Shown in pieces: positions 1 to 13,089 of a stretch of 64,000 bases of DNA. Each line of letters opens with the position of its first letter. The stretch's first letter is position 1. A program made the position numbers and the translations under genes. Below the pieces are notes generated by a model. The model had not been told where the DNA came from, did not search any database, and was given only the letters and a program-made list of their open reading frames with translations. The DNA comes from Ancistrus triradiatus (lineage: Eukaryota; Chordata; Actinopteri; Siluriformes; Loricariidae), in assembly GCA_025084515.1 (NCBI GenBank), contig JAJAGP010000334.1:62001-126000 (forward strand), read 5' to 3'.

Positions 1-184
1 CCAAGAAACCACTTTTCCATAAGGGGAACAGAGTTAAACTTAAAGCTCACAAAGACTAGAATGAAGATCAGTGGAAAGGAGTATTATGAAGCGACCAATC
101 CAAGCTGTCGACAATATGTAATATATGGTCATTACAGCAGTGTTAAAACATCTAATCTAATAATGGCCTAAGACTTTTGCACAG
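1..184 (+). mobile_element. Tc1 deletion-derivative family, copy 1 (cut by the window edge)
   Basis: Right end of a short Tc1-like element. It carries decayed transposase text (NEDQWKG in one frame) and ends with TTTTGCACAG before TA. Same family as 5967-6489, 12321-12741, 36288-36828 and 50685-51310. Confidence 0.75.
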
Positions 185-986
185 TAAGGTATTTATTCAT
201 TAATATCAGTGAATTACTTATCGAGAGGCTCAAATTTAGCCTCTGTAAGAATAAGCTTTTGTGATCATATTCATTAAAAACACATGGAACAGAATTTGAG
301 TGCCCATTGCTTTTGACCCATTTATAGTAGTTTACTGAGAAGGATTAAATTTTTTTTTCATCTCCACTTTGAACACTACTAAGCAGTACAACATTGCACA
401 CTGCAGCTCGAATTCAGGCTTAAGTTTCAGCTGTGCCATGACTACTGTGGTCTCCAAGGACATGTATATTTAACCAGCTGCACGTGCTGTTATCCTGGAG
501 CTGCATGAGGTCAAGTGCTTTTGCCAAGGGTACAGTGGCAGAAGCCATCAACAGACATTTTACTGATGACCCTTTGAGTCGGAGCCAAGTCCTCTCCTCG
601 ACCCATCCCTCTCCTGTCTTATCACTATGTAATGCTCCAGCTGGTACAGCATCTGTATGCTTACATGATAAAGTAGTTGTTAATAATCCTCTGAATGTGT
701 TAACACAGTCATGGAGCCAGTAGTGGCTATATCACATATACTGCAATGCGACAAACAGTAACAATAAATAGAGACGACTTTGGATTTTGTTATCTTAACT
801 ATATGCATGCAGTAATTATCAAAGCACATTCAGCAACACAAAATTACACACTCTGTCTCTAGTTTATTTTTTTATCTATTCACACCTCCAACATGCTGCC
901 ACTGGTCATTCTGTAATCAAATTACTGTGATTGATTTGATAAACCATCAGTGAATATTAATTGTTGGCAGGTAAGGTGTTGTGTAG
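185..986. other. Non-coding flank, nothing recognised
   Basis: Downstream of the last ptprs exon in the window (gene orientation). No exon with PTP motifs, no clear repeat and no long conserved frame seen. An open frame of 79 codons at 484-723 on the plus strand has no recognisable family. Confidence 0.4.
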
Positions 987-1196
987 TCATTTACATTTAC
1001 AGCATTTAGCAGACTCCCTTGACCAGAGCTAGTTACAATGATACAATCTTACAATCCAAGCAATTGTGGGTTAAGGGTACTTGCTCAAGGACCCACCAGT
1101 GGAAGCTTGGCTGGAATTGAACCCTGGACCTTCTGGTTCATAGTCCAGTACCTTAACTGCTAGTCCAGTACCTTAACTGCTAGGCTACCATAGTAG
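987..1196 (-). mobile_element. tRNA-derived SINE copy with an internal duplication
   Basis: Reverse copy of the window's common SINE, with tail (TTTACAGCATTTAGCAGAC), spacer (CAATCCAAGCAATTGTGGG) and tRNA-like B box. CTGCTAGTCCAGTACCTTAA is repeated in tandem near the head, a local duplication not seen in the other copies. Confidence 0.8.
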
Positions 1197-1232
1197 CTAT
1201 CAGTGCTCTTTGGTTGTATTATACATTATTTA

Positions 1233-2183
1233 CACTCACTGAGCATTTATTATGAACATCTAAACACTTGGGCTGTTTCCGGACCCAGAGCCTTCGCAAC
1301 CCTGAATTAGATTGAGTATGGAAAGTGATTGAGATAAACTGCTGATCTCAATATACACAACAGTATCTAGAGTTCACTGAAAGGTGCAATAAAGGAAAAA
1401 CAGCAGGTCTGTGAATGGAAACGCCTCATTTACGAGAGCTGAGTATGGCAAGACTGGTTGAATCTCAGATAACCACTGTGTTTAACTGTGGTGTGCCGAA
1501 AAACAACTCAGAATGCACAACATGTAAGCAGAAGACCACGTCAGGTTCCACTTCTGTCAGCCCAGAACAGAAAGCTGACTCTGCAGAGTGCACAGGGTCA
1601 CCAAAACTGTACAGCTGAAGACTGGAAAAAAGTAACCTGGTCTGATAAATCTCGATTTCTGCTGAGGCACACACATAGTCAGAATTTTGTGCCAACAGCA
1701 TGAATGCATGGATCCAGCCTGCGTTTGGACCTGTTAATACTAACCAAGCACTGTTTGAATACTTGAATATGATATACTTGAATACTACAGCCTATTTGAG
1801 TATTGTTGCTGACCATGTGCATCCCTTCTTGGCGACAATTTACCCATCTTCTAATGACTACGTCCAGCATGATAATGCACTATGCCACAAAGCAAACCTA
1901 AAGTGGATTCCTGAACATGCCGATTAATTCAGTGTTCTTCAGTGGCCTTCCTAGTCACTGGAGGTGAATCCAATAGAACATCTTTGGGATGTGGTAGAAC
2001 AAGAGATTTGCCACATGAATGTTCACCGAAAAAATCTGCAGGAATTGCATGATGCAGTCATGTCAATACGGTGCAGAATCGCGAAGGAAAGTTTCCAACA
2101 TCTTGAGGAATCCATGCCACAATGAGTCTTGAGAACAAAAGTAGGTCCTACTCAATATTTGTATAGTGTTCGCTCAGCGAGTG
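1233..2183 (+). mobile_element. Degenerate Tc1-like transposon with transposase remnants
   Basis: Bounded by TA and short inverted ends (CACTCACTGAGC on the left, GCTCAGCGAGTG on the right). Three plus-strand frames hold transposase text: a helix-turn-helix part near 1415, NCTAEDWKKVTWSDKSRF near 1620, and VQHDNALCHKA near 1870 followed by NPIEHLWDVVEQE near 1965. These are the spaced acidic blocks of a Tc1/mariner DDE transposase. Stops and frameshifts break it, so it cannot be active. Confidence 0.85.
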
Positions 2184-2334
2184 TATATCATTTCTTTTAA
2201 GTGGCATAGTGAATAAATTACTGAACTATTGAGCAGAAGGTTAAGGGTTCAAGCCCCAGTACTGACAAGCTGGCCACTGTCTGGCCCTCTATTGTATGAT
2301 TTTTGTCACTTGTATAAGAGGCATCTACTATAAA

Positions 2335-3145
2335 TACAAATACACAAGTGGTACCTCTGTTCTTGTCATTAATTCGTTTCAGAAGGGTTTTAAACACAGA
2401 AAATGAACGAGTACCAAGAAAATTTTTTCCATAAAGAATAAACGTAAATTGAATTAATAATACGTCCAGCCCCCAGAAAATCCACACTGTATAAGGCATT
2501 ATATGCATTAATGGAGTTGTATTGTACAGGTGCTCCCTGATTTATAATGGGGATATGTTCAGACAAATCCATCATAAGTTAAATGTATGATGAACCGATG
2601 AGTTTAATATAGTCTATGCTCTACCATAGCGGAGCCTATTACACATTAACCCTTACATAAACACTCACATTAACCTATAATTGTGCAGAAAAATTAACAC
2701 AAAGCTTATTTTATAATAAACTGTTGAACAATCTCATGTAATTTAGTGAGTCATGGACTGAAAGTGATAAGTAAAAGCAAACGTACTCTATTGGTGAACT
2801 TACTCTAGCAGCCTGTGTTCTGGAGGATTCACTTTTCCTTTCTGATTGCTCTTATAACTAACCTTTTTAGGACCCACTGAGACTTATTTGCAACAAGAAT
2901 ATTGTACTCTAGATAAAAAAAACATGATAAACAACAATAAACACCTTCACTGAGCAAGGGATATCGTGAATCTGAATCATCGTGGAATGAATCATGAATC
3001 ATGAATCATCAATCGAGTTTTCGCTGAAACTCATACAAGCATAAGCAAGTGCACCGAGTACCGAGCAAACAACGAGAAGCTGGGACAAATTTTTCTAGTC
3101 AAAATGCATCAATTGGTGGTCGAGAACCAAGGTACTACTGTATAA
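2335..3145 (+). repeat. DNA-transposon-like repeat with GGTACC-type ends, family shared with 21395-22097
   Basis: Ends read GTGGTACCTCTGTTCT and, inverted, AGTAGTACCTTGGTTCTCG. The copy at 21395-22097 is the reverse complement of much of it (GAGTACCGAGC, CTTATTTTATAATAAA, TGCTCCCTGATTT are shared). No transposase frame is visible. Confidence 0.6.
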
Positions 3146-3410
3146 CTGAAATATAATTCATTACTTTCAGTGATGCTCAGTGTGAGATATGAGAGTCTAC
3201 TAATGGCAGTACCCAGGTAGGCACCTGTGTCTTAGAAAATGCTCGAAAGAATGTACTTAAGCTACATTTCTGAAGAAAAGGCATAAACATTTGGAAAAAA
3301 TAAACAAGTTAGAATAGTTTACAGTGTGGTTTGCAGCATGAGTGCACTGGGCATAATCTAATACACTTTCTCAATAGCATTTATTTGATCTATGCATTAC
3401 TAGTACCTAC

Positions 3411-3565
3411 CTGCAATGGACGGCGATTGGTCCATCCTGGCCAAACTGCTCCTTGGTTTTGTGCACCTGTCCAATGAAATCGATGAAGCCCTCCCCTGAT
3501 TTTGGCACTCCCTGTTCAGGCCAATCAGTGAACTGGAACTGCCTAACAGTTCGGGACTGTCCGTC
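3411..3565 (-). CDS. ptprs: ptprs exon: D2 WPE loop and first half of the D2 signature
   Basis: Fifty-one codons plus two bases: DGQSRTVRQFQFTDWPEQGV, PKSGEGFIDFIGQVHKTKEQ, FGQDGPIAVHC. WPE in place of WPD marks the weak D2 domain. The active-site-like cysteine is kept. Acceptor TTCTCTTAG, donor GTAGGT. The next exon, coding for about 65 further residues to the C-terminus, was looked for in 1-3400 and not found, so it should lie outside the window. Confidence 0.95.
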
Positions 3566-6500
3566 CTAAGAGAAATAAAGATTGGATTCAACTCTATTCC
3601 AGCATTTGTCAATGTCATGAAAAGAACTAAAAATCTACATAAAAAGGATGAGATCGGACTGTTAATATGGAAAACTGATGTTTTTTAATGTCTGGTCAAA
3701 AGTGCTTGTGATGTTTTATCAGAGTGTGATGGACAGTGTGTGATATGCTGTTTGTTGGATTAGAAGGCTGGCTCAGTGACTGTAGTGCACTCTCAAACTA
3801 TTTAAAAGTACTCAACAGAAACGTCCAGTCTGTCTTTAATTCCTGCAGCTTTGTAATAAAAAATAGCCCATCAAACTGCTCGGGTGACTTTGGAGTAGTG
3901 GTGGAAGGTGAAGTCTTATTTATTTATCGATCAATCCAAATGTAAATCTGTCCATCTACATATTTAACAGGTCTACATGTCTCTTCCCTCTACCATATTT
4001 TTATTGTTTTATTTTCTGTGGTTGTGTGACAAGAACATTAAAGCATTAAAGCAGAAAACATATCAAGTCCAGAATGGCCTGAAGAGACTCTCAGGCCAAC
4101 TGCTAGAACGTTCTCTCAAGCAGGTTATGCATCTAGAAGATGTATTAAAAGCCAGTGCTTTGTCTTGGGAGAAACATCAAATACACTGTGAAGTTTTTAG
4201 CATATGATTCAAAGAGCTTCAGCAGTTTTGTGGAGAGAACAATTACAATTTGAGTTGTGTGGTGACTATAAATACCTGGCAAGACATGATTATACCTTTA
4301 TAATGGTTAAGCAAGAAGAAAGAGGTGTCATGGCGAGGGGAGCCTTTGAAGCTACTTGTATAGCTTAGCTGCTTTACTGTGAAAAGTCAATTACCACTTT
4401 GGAGTGGTAATAAAATGAGACAAGTCAGTGAGAGTATAAAATCATGTTTCTGATGGCTCTGTCTTTATTGTCAAACAGTTCAGGGGAAATGTCTGAGGCT
4501 GAGGCTAGGTAAAAGTCAGAGATGGGCTCTCGATCCTTGCTGGAGTCTGGCTTCCCATTTTGGGACTAGAATCAGTTATGTCTAAAGCTAGTTTGTCTAT
4601 TATAATGTCTATTGCTAATAGAGCTACGGAAATAAGCCTAAACTTGTCCTACTCTTACAAGACCTCATATGACAATAATCAACAGCATGTCCAATGGTTA
4701 ATACACCATATTCTTACATTACACTCTAATATACATGAAATGTTCCACCGCTATCGCTTGGTTTGGTTATTTAGCTCAATCAGCGCAAGATCTAATGGCT
4801 CCACTTCTTCTTTTGCATAATGTAGGAGGTGACTGCTGAGTGCACCGTTCACTACACCTCGCTCAGTTACCCCACTGTGAATACATTACTTAATGCAAGC
4901 AATATTTGATGCAGATAATAATCAGGTAAATGATGCTGTCAAGTATGTCCTGATTCGCGTTCATGTTTTCTGTACTCTGTAAGCAGGCTGTCTTTTGGTG
5001 GTTGTTTAGCTTTCCACTTAGCTTATATGAGAATTCCTGTCCTCATTTCCTGGTGCCATGGCACTTTTAAGTCACACCTTGTTAGTTTGCGAATTTATAC
5101 CCGATTTGCTTGACTATATGGCTTTACAAAGTAAAAGTTTTTAAATAAAGCAGCAAACCATCCCATTTCAGCCTACTTAACCTGGTCAAGAGGAGGATGG
5201 TTGGGTTCTTATTAGAACTGGGACTGTGGTAGCCTAGTGGTTAAGGTTAAGGACCAGAAGGTCCAGGGTTCAAATCCCACCTCTGCCCAGCTGCCACTGT
5301 TGGGTCCTTGAACAAGGCCCTTAACCCACAATTGCTTGGATTGTAAGACTGTATCAATGCAAGTCACTCTGGATAAGGGCGTCTGCTAAATGCTGTAACT
5401 GTATTAAAGCATTTACTAAGCATGGTAGCATTGTATCACAGGGAGCTGTAACCATGCTACCAAACGTTGCAGGCCCAGCCTAGGGTTTGTCCCAAGTCCA
5501 GGGACAATTTCAGGTGTATTTACCATAGTTTCCTAGTCCTATTTCGCCACTGTTCATTTAGATGATATTCATATTTTAATACTCAGTCTTTTTGTCCCAT
5601 AATAAACATTCCAGACTCCTCTATTAACATCTGGAGACGAAAAGGGCTATTTGTAATGGTAATTTTGTGTACTACATTTTGTGTTGTGCAGTACTCACTC
5701 TTGCGTCTGTGACCTTGAACTCTCTCAGGATATACTGTGGCATGTTGTACTCGGCCATAGGGTCTACCACAAAATACTGGTATCGGGCAGAGCGCTCTGC
5801 CGGCCAGTACTGGTGACATTTTTCCTGTGTGTACATATATAGAGAAGAGGAATGAACACCTTTCCGAAATGAACAAAACCAAAAATGATTTCTCCAACAT
5901 AACCTATAAACACTAATCCTATCAGGTTAACTGTATCTCTTATCTGCATTTAGTCCTCCACACATACTGTGCAAAAGTCTTAGGCCACCAACAGATTTGT
6001 TGTTTTAACAATGGTATAATGACCATATATAACATATTGGTGACGATTGGACCCAAAAATTGCAGACTTCGATTCGTCACTCCATAATTCTCTCTTCCAC
6101 TGATCTTCATTCCAATCTTTGTGAGCTTTAGCATAGCTTAGCCTTTTCACCCCATTCCCCTTCCAAAAATGTGATTTCTTGGCTGCTACTCTTCGAAAAA
6201 GACCAATCCTGATCAAGCTTCTTCAGACTGTAGAAGGGTTATCTTGGTATTCTACTGAAGCTGCCAGGTGTTGCTATTGCTCAAGTATAAAGGGAGGTCA
6301 CACTAAATGCTTGCCCCTGTAGCCTATGTTTTTTATTTAGTTTTTTTTAATACTGCATACAAATTCCCTGTGTTTTCTGGTTGTATTCTAACAAAGAGAC
6401 TGAGAAATAAATATATATTTTCATTATACCATTGCTAAATCAATGGTATATTGAATGTACTGGTGGCCTAAGACTTTTGCACTGTACTGTATACTGCCCA

Positions 6501-9500
6501 TAGCATTTTCCTGGTATAAGATTAAAATGATGCGATAAAAAGTGACGTGTTTCATCACGTTGCTGAATCTAAAGCTCAGTCTGTGCTTGACTCTGGTGGA
6601 AACAGCTGGTTCAGTTATTTAAGATTAATTTCTAAAGGATGGGTTAATGTATCACACACCCGTCCCATTTCTCTCAGTTTGGTAAGCATGACTACGATGG
6701 TGGAGTTGTGCTCCCACAGCATCCTCCAGAAGTCTTCTGTGGTCTCTGCTAGGGGACCTTGTGTGGCGATGTATGCCCTCTGTTGCCTGACAAGAGAAAA
6801 TGGGAATACAAGATCAGAATACATTAAAACTGATTATTCATGCCAAATTGTTAACTGTTAAACAGAATACTTACACTCCTCGGCCTCTTTATTAGGTACG
6901 CCTGTTTTAATAGCTTGTTAAGGCAATTATCTAATTAGCCAATCACATGCATATAGGTACCTGGACCTGCTAAAGTTCAATCTGAGCATCAAAAATGGGG
7001 AAGAAATGGGAAAGAGAATTGATTTAAGTGACTTTCAACGTGGCATATTTGTTGGTGCCAGGCGGGCTGGTCTGAGTATTTCAGAAACTGCTGGTCTACT
7101 GAGATTTTCACACCCAGCCTTCTTTAGGGCTTACAGAGGCAAAAATGCTTTGCTGATGCCAGAGGTCAGAGGAGAATGGCCAGATTGGTTTGAGCTGATA
7201 GACAGGCAACAGTAACTCAAATATGGACTCTGAGGTACCTTTGCTCCTACCCTCTTACCTTACCTGTACTCTCTTCTTCTGTGGCCATGCCTTTGTAATG
7301 TGTGCAGCATGTGGTTTTACATTGTCTTGTTGGAAAATGCCTGAGCGTCCATAGAAAAGTCATCTTGAAGCCAGCTTTGGTCGCTCTAAAATCTCAGTAT
7401 ACTTTTCTGCATTAATGCTGCCATCACAGAAGTGTAAATGACCTTTGTCAAGGGCCCTGACACAACCCCCTACCATGACAGACCCTGGCTTCTGGATTTG
7501 TTGCTGACGGTCCTTTTCATCTGTGGTCGGGCATTCATTTAATTAAAAAAGACCTGGCTACACGTTTCCACTGTGTGATGGTCCATCCCAGACGCCTCAA
7601 AGCCCAGAGAAGTCAACGATGCTTCTGGACACGGTTAACATAAGGCTACTTTTTGGCACTATAAAAAGGGTGTACCTTTGCCTTCACCCAGTGAATTCTG
7701 TGTTAGGCTCCAGACCCTAGTATAACCAGGATAAGCTGGGGTAAATCAGGATGCTTGTTATCTGCACTATGCAATGTGAATGCAGCATGAAGTAATACGC
7801 TGTCAGATGGCATCCAGTTGTTATATGTACACAGCATCTGTGTTATGACACATTACTTCTTTTATAGTCTCAATTAAGTTTGCTCTTCATCCAAAGTCTC
7901 ATATAGTATTGTGATGACACCCCTGTAGTGGGTATTCTGAAATAGTTCTGCAGTCAATGTCATGCTGTAATAATAATACGCTATAATACTGCATGATTGA
8001 AGAATAAAATAATTCAAATACCAGGTTTGTATGACACTGTATGTACGTCAGCCTCGTTGAAATTTTCTGAAATGTGTTTTCGGATAAATAGGAAGTGTGC
8101 TACCTGTATCCATCGATAAAGCTGGCATTGATGTAATCCGAGCCCTCAAGGCCTCTGATCGGTTGCAGGCACACGCGGGTGGTCTCGTACGGCATGATGT
8201 TCACCAGCCTGTTCTTGAACTTGTTGCAGGGCAGGTTGGCCGTCACAAACCTCGAAGTGTGAGCCTTAGAATTTGCCAGACGCTATGGAGGGACAGAGAA
8301 AGAAGGCATGAGTTATAATAAGTAGGCTAGAGGACTCAGTGGTTCGCTGAGAAGGTAGCTGGGGTCTACGCCAAAGAAAAGTGGTTAGCTAGGAGTAAAG
8401 GATTTCGTCCTGTGTGTAAACATGCACCAGTTCATTTATTAGTATAACTGTGCAAAAAATGTTTAATGAAGCCGGTGAGGTTGATTCATATTTCATAATA
8501 GCTATCAAATGACATCCCATCTGATCAATGTCCGTTCGCTTGAACACACGAGGTCTTTAGAATTATAATAAAAAATAGAAACCTGTCTTATACACATCTT
8601 ATTCACAACTGAATGACAGAAGCCCTTGAGACACCTACTGACAGGAAAGAGAATTGCAGTCTTGAAAGTTAAAAACCATGGTAGCATTCCACTCTTCTTG
8701 TATCCACAGCAAATAATACAAAAATAATAACCTTAAAATAAAGCCCCATACAGGTAGTCCCGACTTACGATGGTTATACATTCCTACAAATCCATCGTAA
8801 GCAATTCCCTATGTCCCTAGTGCAATATCGTAGTGCGCAGGGTTCCTTACACATGCATTAAACACTTACATTAAACTAAAGTTGGGCAAAGTCATTAACA
8901 CGAAGCTTATTTTATAATAAAATACTGAATCTCATGTAATTTATTGAATAATGTATTGAAATGTATTGCGCTTAATTATTGCGATTATTTTCCTCCCTAC
9001 AATCACTCTCGCCATGTGACTCTACATTATGTCGACTTCCTAGCGAGAGAGTGCAGCAGAGTCTCGTCCTGTATATCTCATGCCTGGAGAAAAATTCAGA
9101 GTATGGTTTCTGCTGAATGTGTATTTACGTGTATTATCGTTAGTCGAGCCATCGTAAAACAAAGAGTACCTGTAATGATATCATGTGTTGATCAGCAATA
9201 ATTGGATAACTATTAGTTTGAGATGATGATCTCCATACCTTAAACTCCAGTGCCCTGCCTGTCACATGCTCGCCACTCTCCACTTGAGACAACTTCTGCA
9301 TGTAGGACAAAAGGCTACGGGCTGCAACCTCCGTGTTGCCACAGGTTACTGCCTCCAGCAAGGCCTCATGGATGAAACTGTACTGATCCTCTGTTTGAAC
9401 CATGTAGTTTCTCTGAGAGCGCATCAGCGTCACGTGACCATAGATGTCCACGGTGCGTTCGTGACGAATCCGCTCCAGCATGCTGTCGATCACTATGAAG

Positions 9501-12500
9501 CAGCCTGTACGACCCACGCCCGCACTGAGACAGAGATCAGAGAAGAGGAGAGAGGATTAAAGAAAGCCAGGAATGAAACGTGGTTAGGAGACTAGACTAC
9601 TGTATGAACCAGAAGATTTAGGGTTCAAATTCCACCTCTGTCAACCTGTTGGGCCTTGTGCAAGACCCTTAACCAATAAAGTAACTTAGACTGTATCAGT
9701 TGGAAGTTGTTCTGGATAAGGGGATCTATTAAAGGTAAAATATGTTATTTAAGCTTACTACCAATATCATGAAGGTTGGTGTTTTTTTTCGGCAGGTCCA
9801 GCACCTATCCCGTAGAACCCAGGCTGCAGGCCAACACATGCCCTGGATGGGACTCAAGTTTAGGGCCGGCACTGAGGGATGATCCCTGACTGGCCTGTAA
9901 TTCCTCTGAAATGGACAATCCTGCCTGTGTGACACCCAAAATAGCCGAAAGGCACCACCGGGACCCAGTCCACCATGGTGGTGGTCTAGCAAACTACAGC
10001 TGTGCCACCCAAGAACCCGGTCTATAAATAGATATTGCTCAATAATAATAATGGATTCATCCTTCAGCTACTATTAATTCTGAGGAACAAAGACGTTGGT
10101 CAGTGGCATAAATGTACTCACTAGACCCACGAAACTATCTGCATTGCAAAGATTTTACCAGATGAACCTCATCATCTGATACAACTGAGTCAGTGCTGCC
10201 CCAAAGTCCAATACACCTGGACCCATGGATCAGGAAGCACCTGGACTTATTAGCAGTTCCAGCAACTCTAAGAACCTGAGTGACTTTGTTGGTGCAGTGC
10301 TGGTTCACAGTCCAAAACCACCCTGGTTTGCCTCTAGCATGGTGATGTCTGCTGGTTACAGAGTTGGATTCTGGTGACTGGCACCAATGTCAAGTCCACG
10401 TACTTCCTGGTGCCCTACATCCAGTTTTGTGGGTTTCCTGGCATACATGACATACATTTAGTCATTTAGCACACACCCTTATCCAGAGTGACTTACAAGT
10501 GACAATCTTTACAATCCATTCAATTGTGGGTTAAGAGCCTGGTTCAGAGACCCAGCAGTGGCAGACTGGCAGAGATGGGATTTAAACTCTGTACCTTCTG
10601 TTCCATAATCCAGTACCTTAACCTCTAGACCACCACAGTCCTGGCACCAAGTCCAGGTGTGGATCTGCTGGCACCCAAGGCATGACAACACCTCATCCCC
10701 CAAAACCCATTCCCCCCTCACAGTTGTGCATGTATAGCATTTTGAACTGAGAAGTGTTTTAAAATAGCAAAATTAAAGTAATATATAAAACATAAATAAG
10801 GTTTAAACAGTGGCTTAAATTACATAAAACTGGCATGGGGTTGTATTTTGGTTTTATATATTAATTAGGTAAATATTTGTGGATAATGAAACACCTGTTT
10901 AACTGTCAGTGGGAACCAAATGTCCATACAAGGACAGAAAGATTTTATTTTATTTATTTTATTTTTTTTAACTTTGTGGGAACATTTGACTGGTCCCCAC
11001 AAGGACAAGTGCCTTTGGAAAACCAAATATGCCAACAGATTAGCTGAGGTTAAGGTTGGAGTTACTGTGTCGGACTGTGTAGACTAGTGGTTAAGGTATT
11101 GGACTATGGACCAGAAGGTCCAGGGTTCAAATCCCACCTCTGCCAAGCTGCCACTGTTGGGTCCTTGAGCAAGACCCTTAACCCACCTGCTTGGATTGTA
11201 AGACTGTATCAATTGTAAGTCGCTCTGGATAAGGGCGTCTGCTAAATGCTGTAAATGTAAATGAGTTAGGTGCAGGTGTAGATGTACAGTACCATTAATT
11301 AGCTACACTAATATCACATCAATGGCAAGTCCCCACAATGGCAGAAAGACAAATGCTTATGTGTGCGTGTGCATATGTGTGTCTCCTTGATCATACACAT
11401 TGCTTGACCAGAGGCAAAATGCAGTAGAGTTTATCAAGCACATACAGTAACACTCACAGAAAGAGAGAGGTGGAAAAGGTGAAATAGATAAGGAGCTTTT
11501 GCCATAAGCCACAGAAAGGGGAAAAGGAATCAACTAACTTTCGATCTAATCCTATTAAGCCCCGAAGCACAGACCACACACAATGAACATCATTTTTTAA
11601 AATCACAGTTCCTCTGCTTGGGTCTCAAGGTTGTCTACTTTTACAATCACTTACTGGTTATATACACTGGAACATAATGCGGCTTTTATGTCTCACTACA
11701 CTAACCACTTATATTGCACAATATGCACAATGTCATAATCGATCCTGCATTCAGTTCAGTCATTTAGTCAGTTGGAGTTCAAATGTCACATCCATAATGT
11801 TTGAATTGTGCTGTAGCCCTGTGATAAATGAGCAGGAACACACTGTACAATGTAATGTGAAAGCAGCACAAAGTGAAATGCTGTCAGATGGTATCCAGTA
11901 TTTACACGTACACAGCATCTGTGTTATGGCGCTTTCCTTTCTTTATAGACTCCGTTAGGTAAGCTGTACATTCTGCTATGTCTGACATAGTGATGTAATG
12001 GCAAACCATTATGAGGCAATCTGAAACAGTTACATGGTTGTGTAGCGGCACTACACAAGAGTTCAAAGCTGTCTCATTTTGGACTGAGAGCTCAACATCT
12101 GACATAACGCTGGAAACTGTTTTATGTATTTACTATATCACTTTTAGAAAGCATAATTTATTAGAAAGTTAATGCTTTTTTCATTTATAAGTAACAGCAT
12201 GCATGTTGTTCACAGTAAACACAATTGTCCGGTGTCCTGATTGGACAAACCCACAAACCCAGCCTGCTACCCAATAAGCACTGGAAACTCAGGAGCCTCT
12301 GACTTGGTGGAACACACATACAGTACTGTGCAAAAGTCTTAGGCCACCATTAGATTTGCAATGGTTTTAGCAATGGTTTAATGACCATATATAACATGCT
12401 GTCATGTTGACGACTGGACCCAAAAAATTCAAACTTGGATTCATCACTACATAGTACTCTTGTCTACTGATCTTCATTCCAATCTTTGTGACCTTTTTCA

Positions 12501-13046
12501 TAATTCAGCTTTTGCACCCTGCTCCCCTCCCAAAAAATGTTTCTTCGGCTGCTACCCTTCCAACAAGTCCATTCCCAATCAAACTTCTGTACAACTGTGG
12601 AAGGGTCAACTTGGCATCTTGATGAAGCTGCTAGATGCTGCTACTGGTCAAGTGTGTCAGTTTTTTTCTATTTCTGGTTACCATTGCTATAATAATGGTA
12701 TATTTAATGTAATGGTGGCCCAAGACTTTTGCATAGTACTGTACATATACACATTCACATAATCATTCAGGTTCCGGTACACATGCCATGGATTTCCTGG
12801 TGGAAGGAAGCACTTCAGACTTGTGTACACAAACAAAAAAGCTAAACAGCTGAATTTCTGCATACAAACATCTCATAATCATCATACTGACCTGCAGTGA
12901 ACAATGACAGGCCCTGCGTCTGGAGGGTTACAGGCTTTGACCCTGCGAAGGAAAGCCAGGAATGGGGTGGGATACTCAGGTACACCATGATCAGGCCACG
13001 CCGTGAACTGGAACTGCCTGACCTCTCTCTTCTCGTTACAGCCACT

Positions 13047-13089
<43 letters not shown>

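Noticed and set aside
185..3400. The final ptprs exon(s) coding the rest of D2 and the C-terminus
   Set aside because: Looked for the D2 P-loop (AGVGRTGVF-like) and the C-terminal end on the minus strand; not present, so presumed outside the window.
13041..13048. Alternative acceptor two bases downstream (CAGAG) for the WPD-loop exon
   Set aside because: It would shift the frame; only the first AG keeps the reading frame and conserved length.
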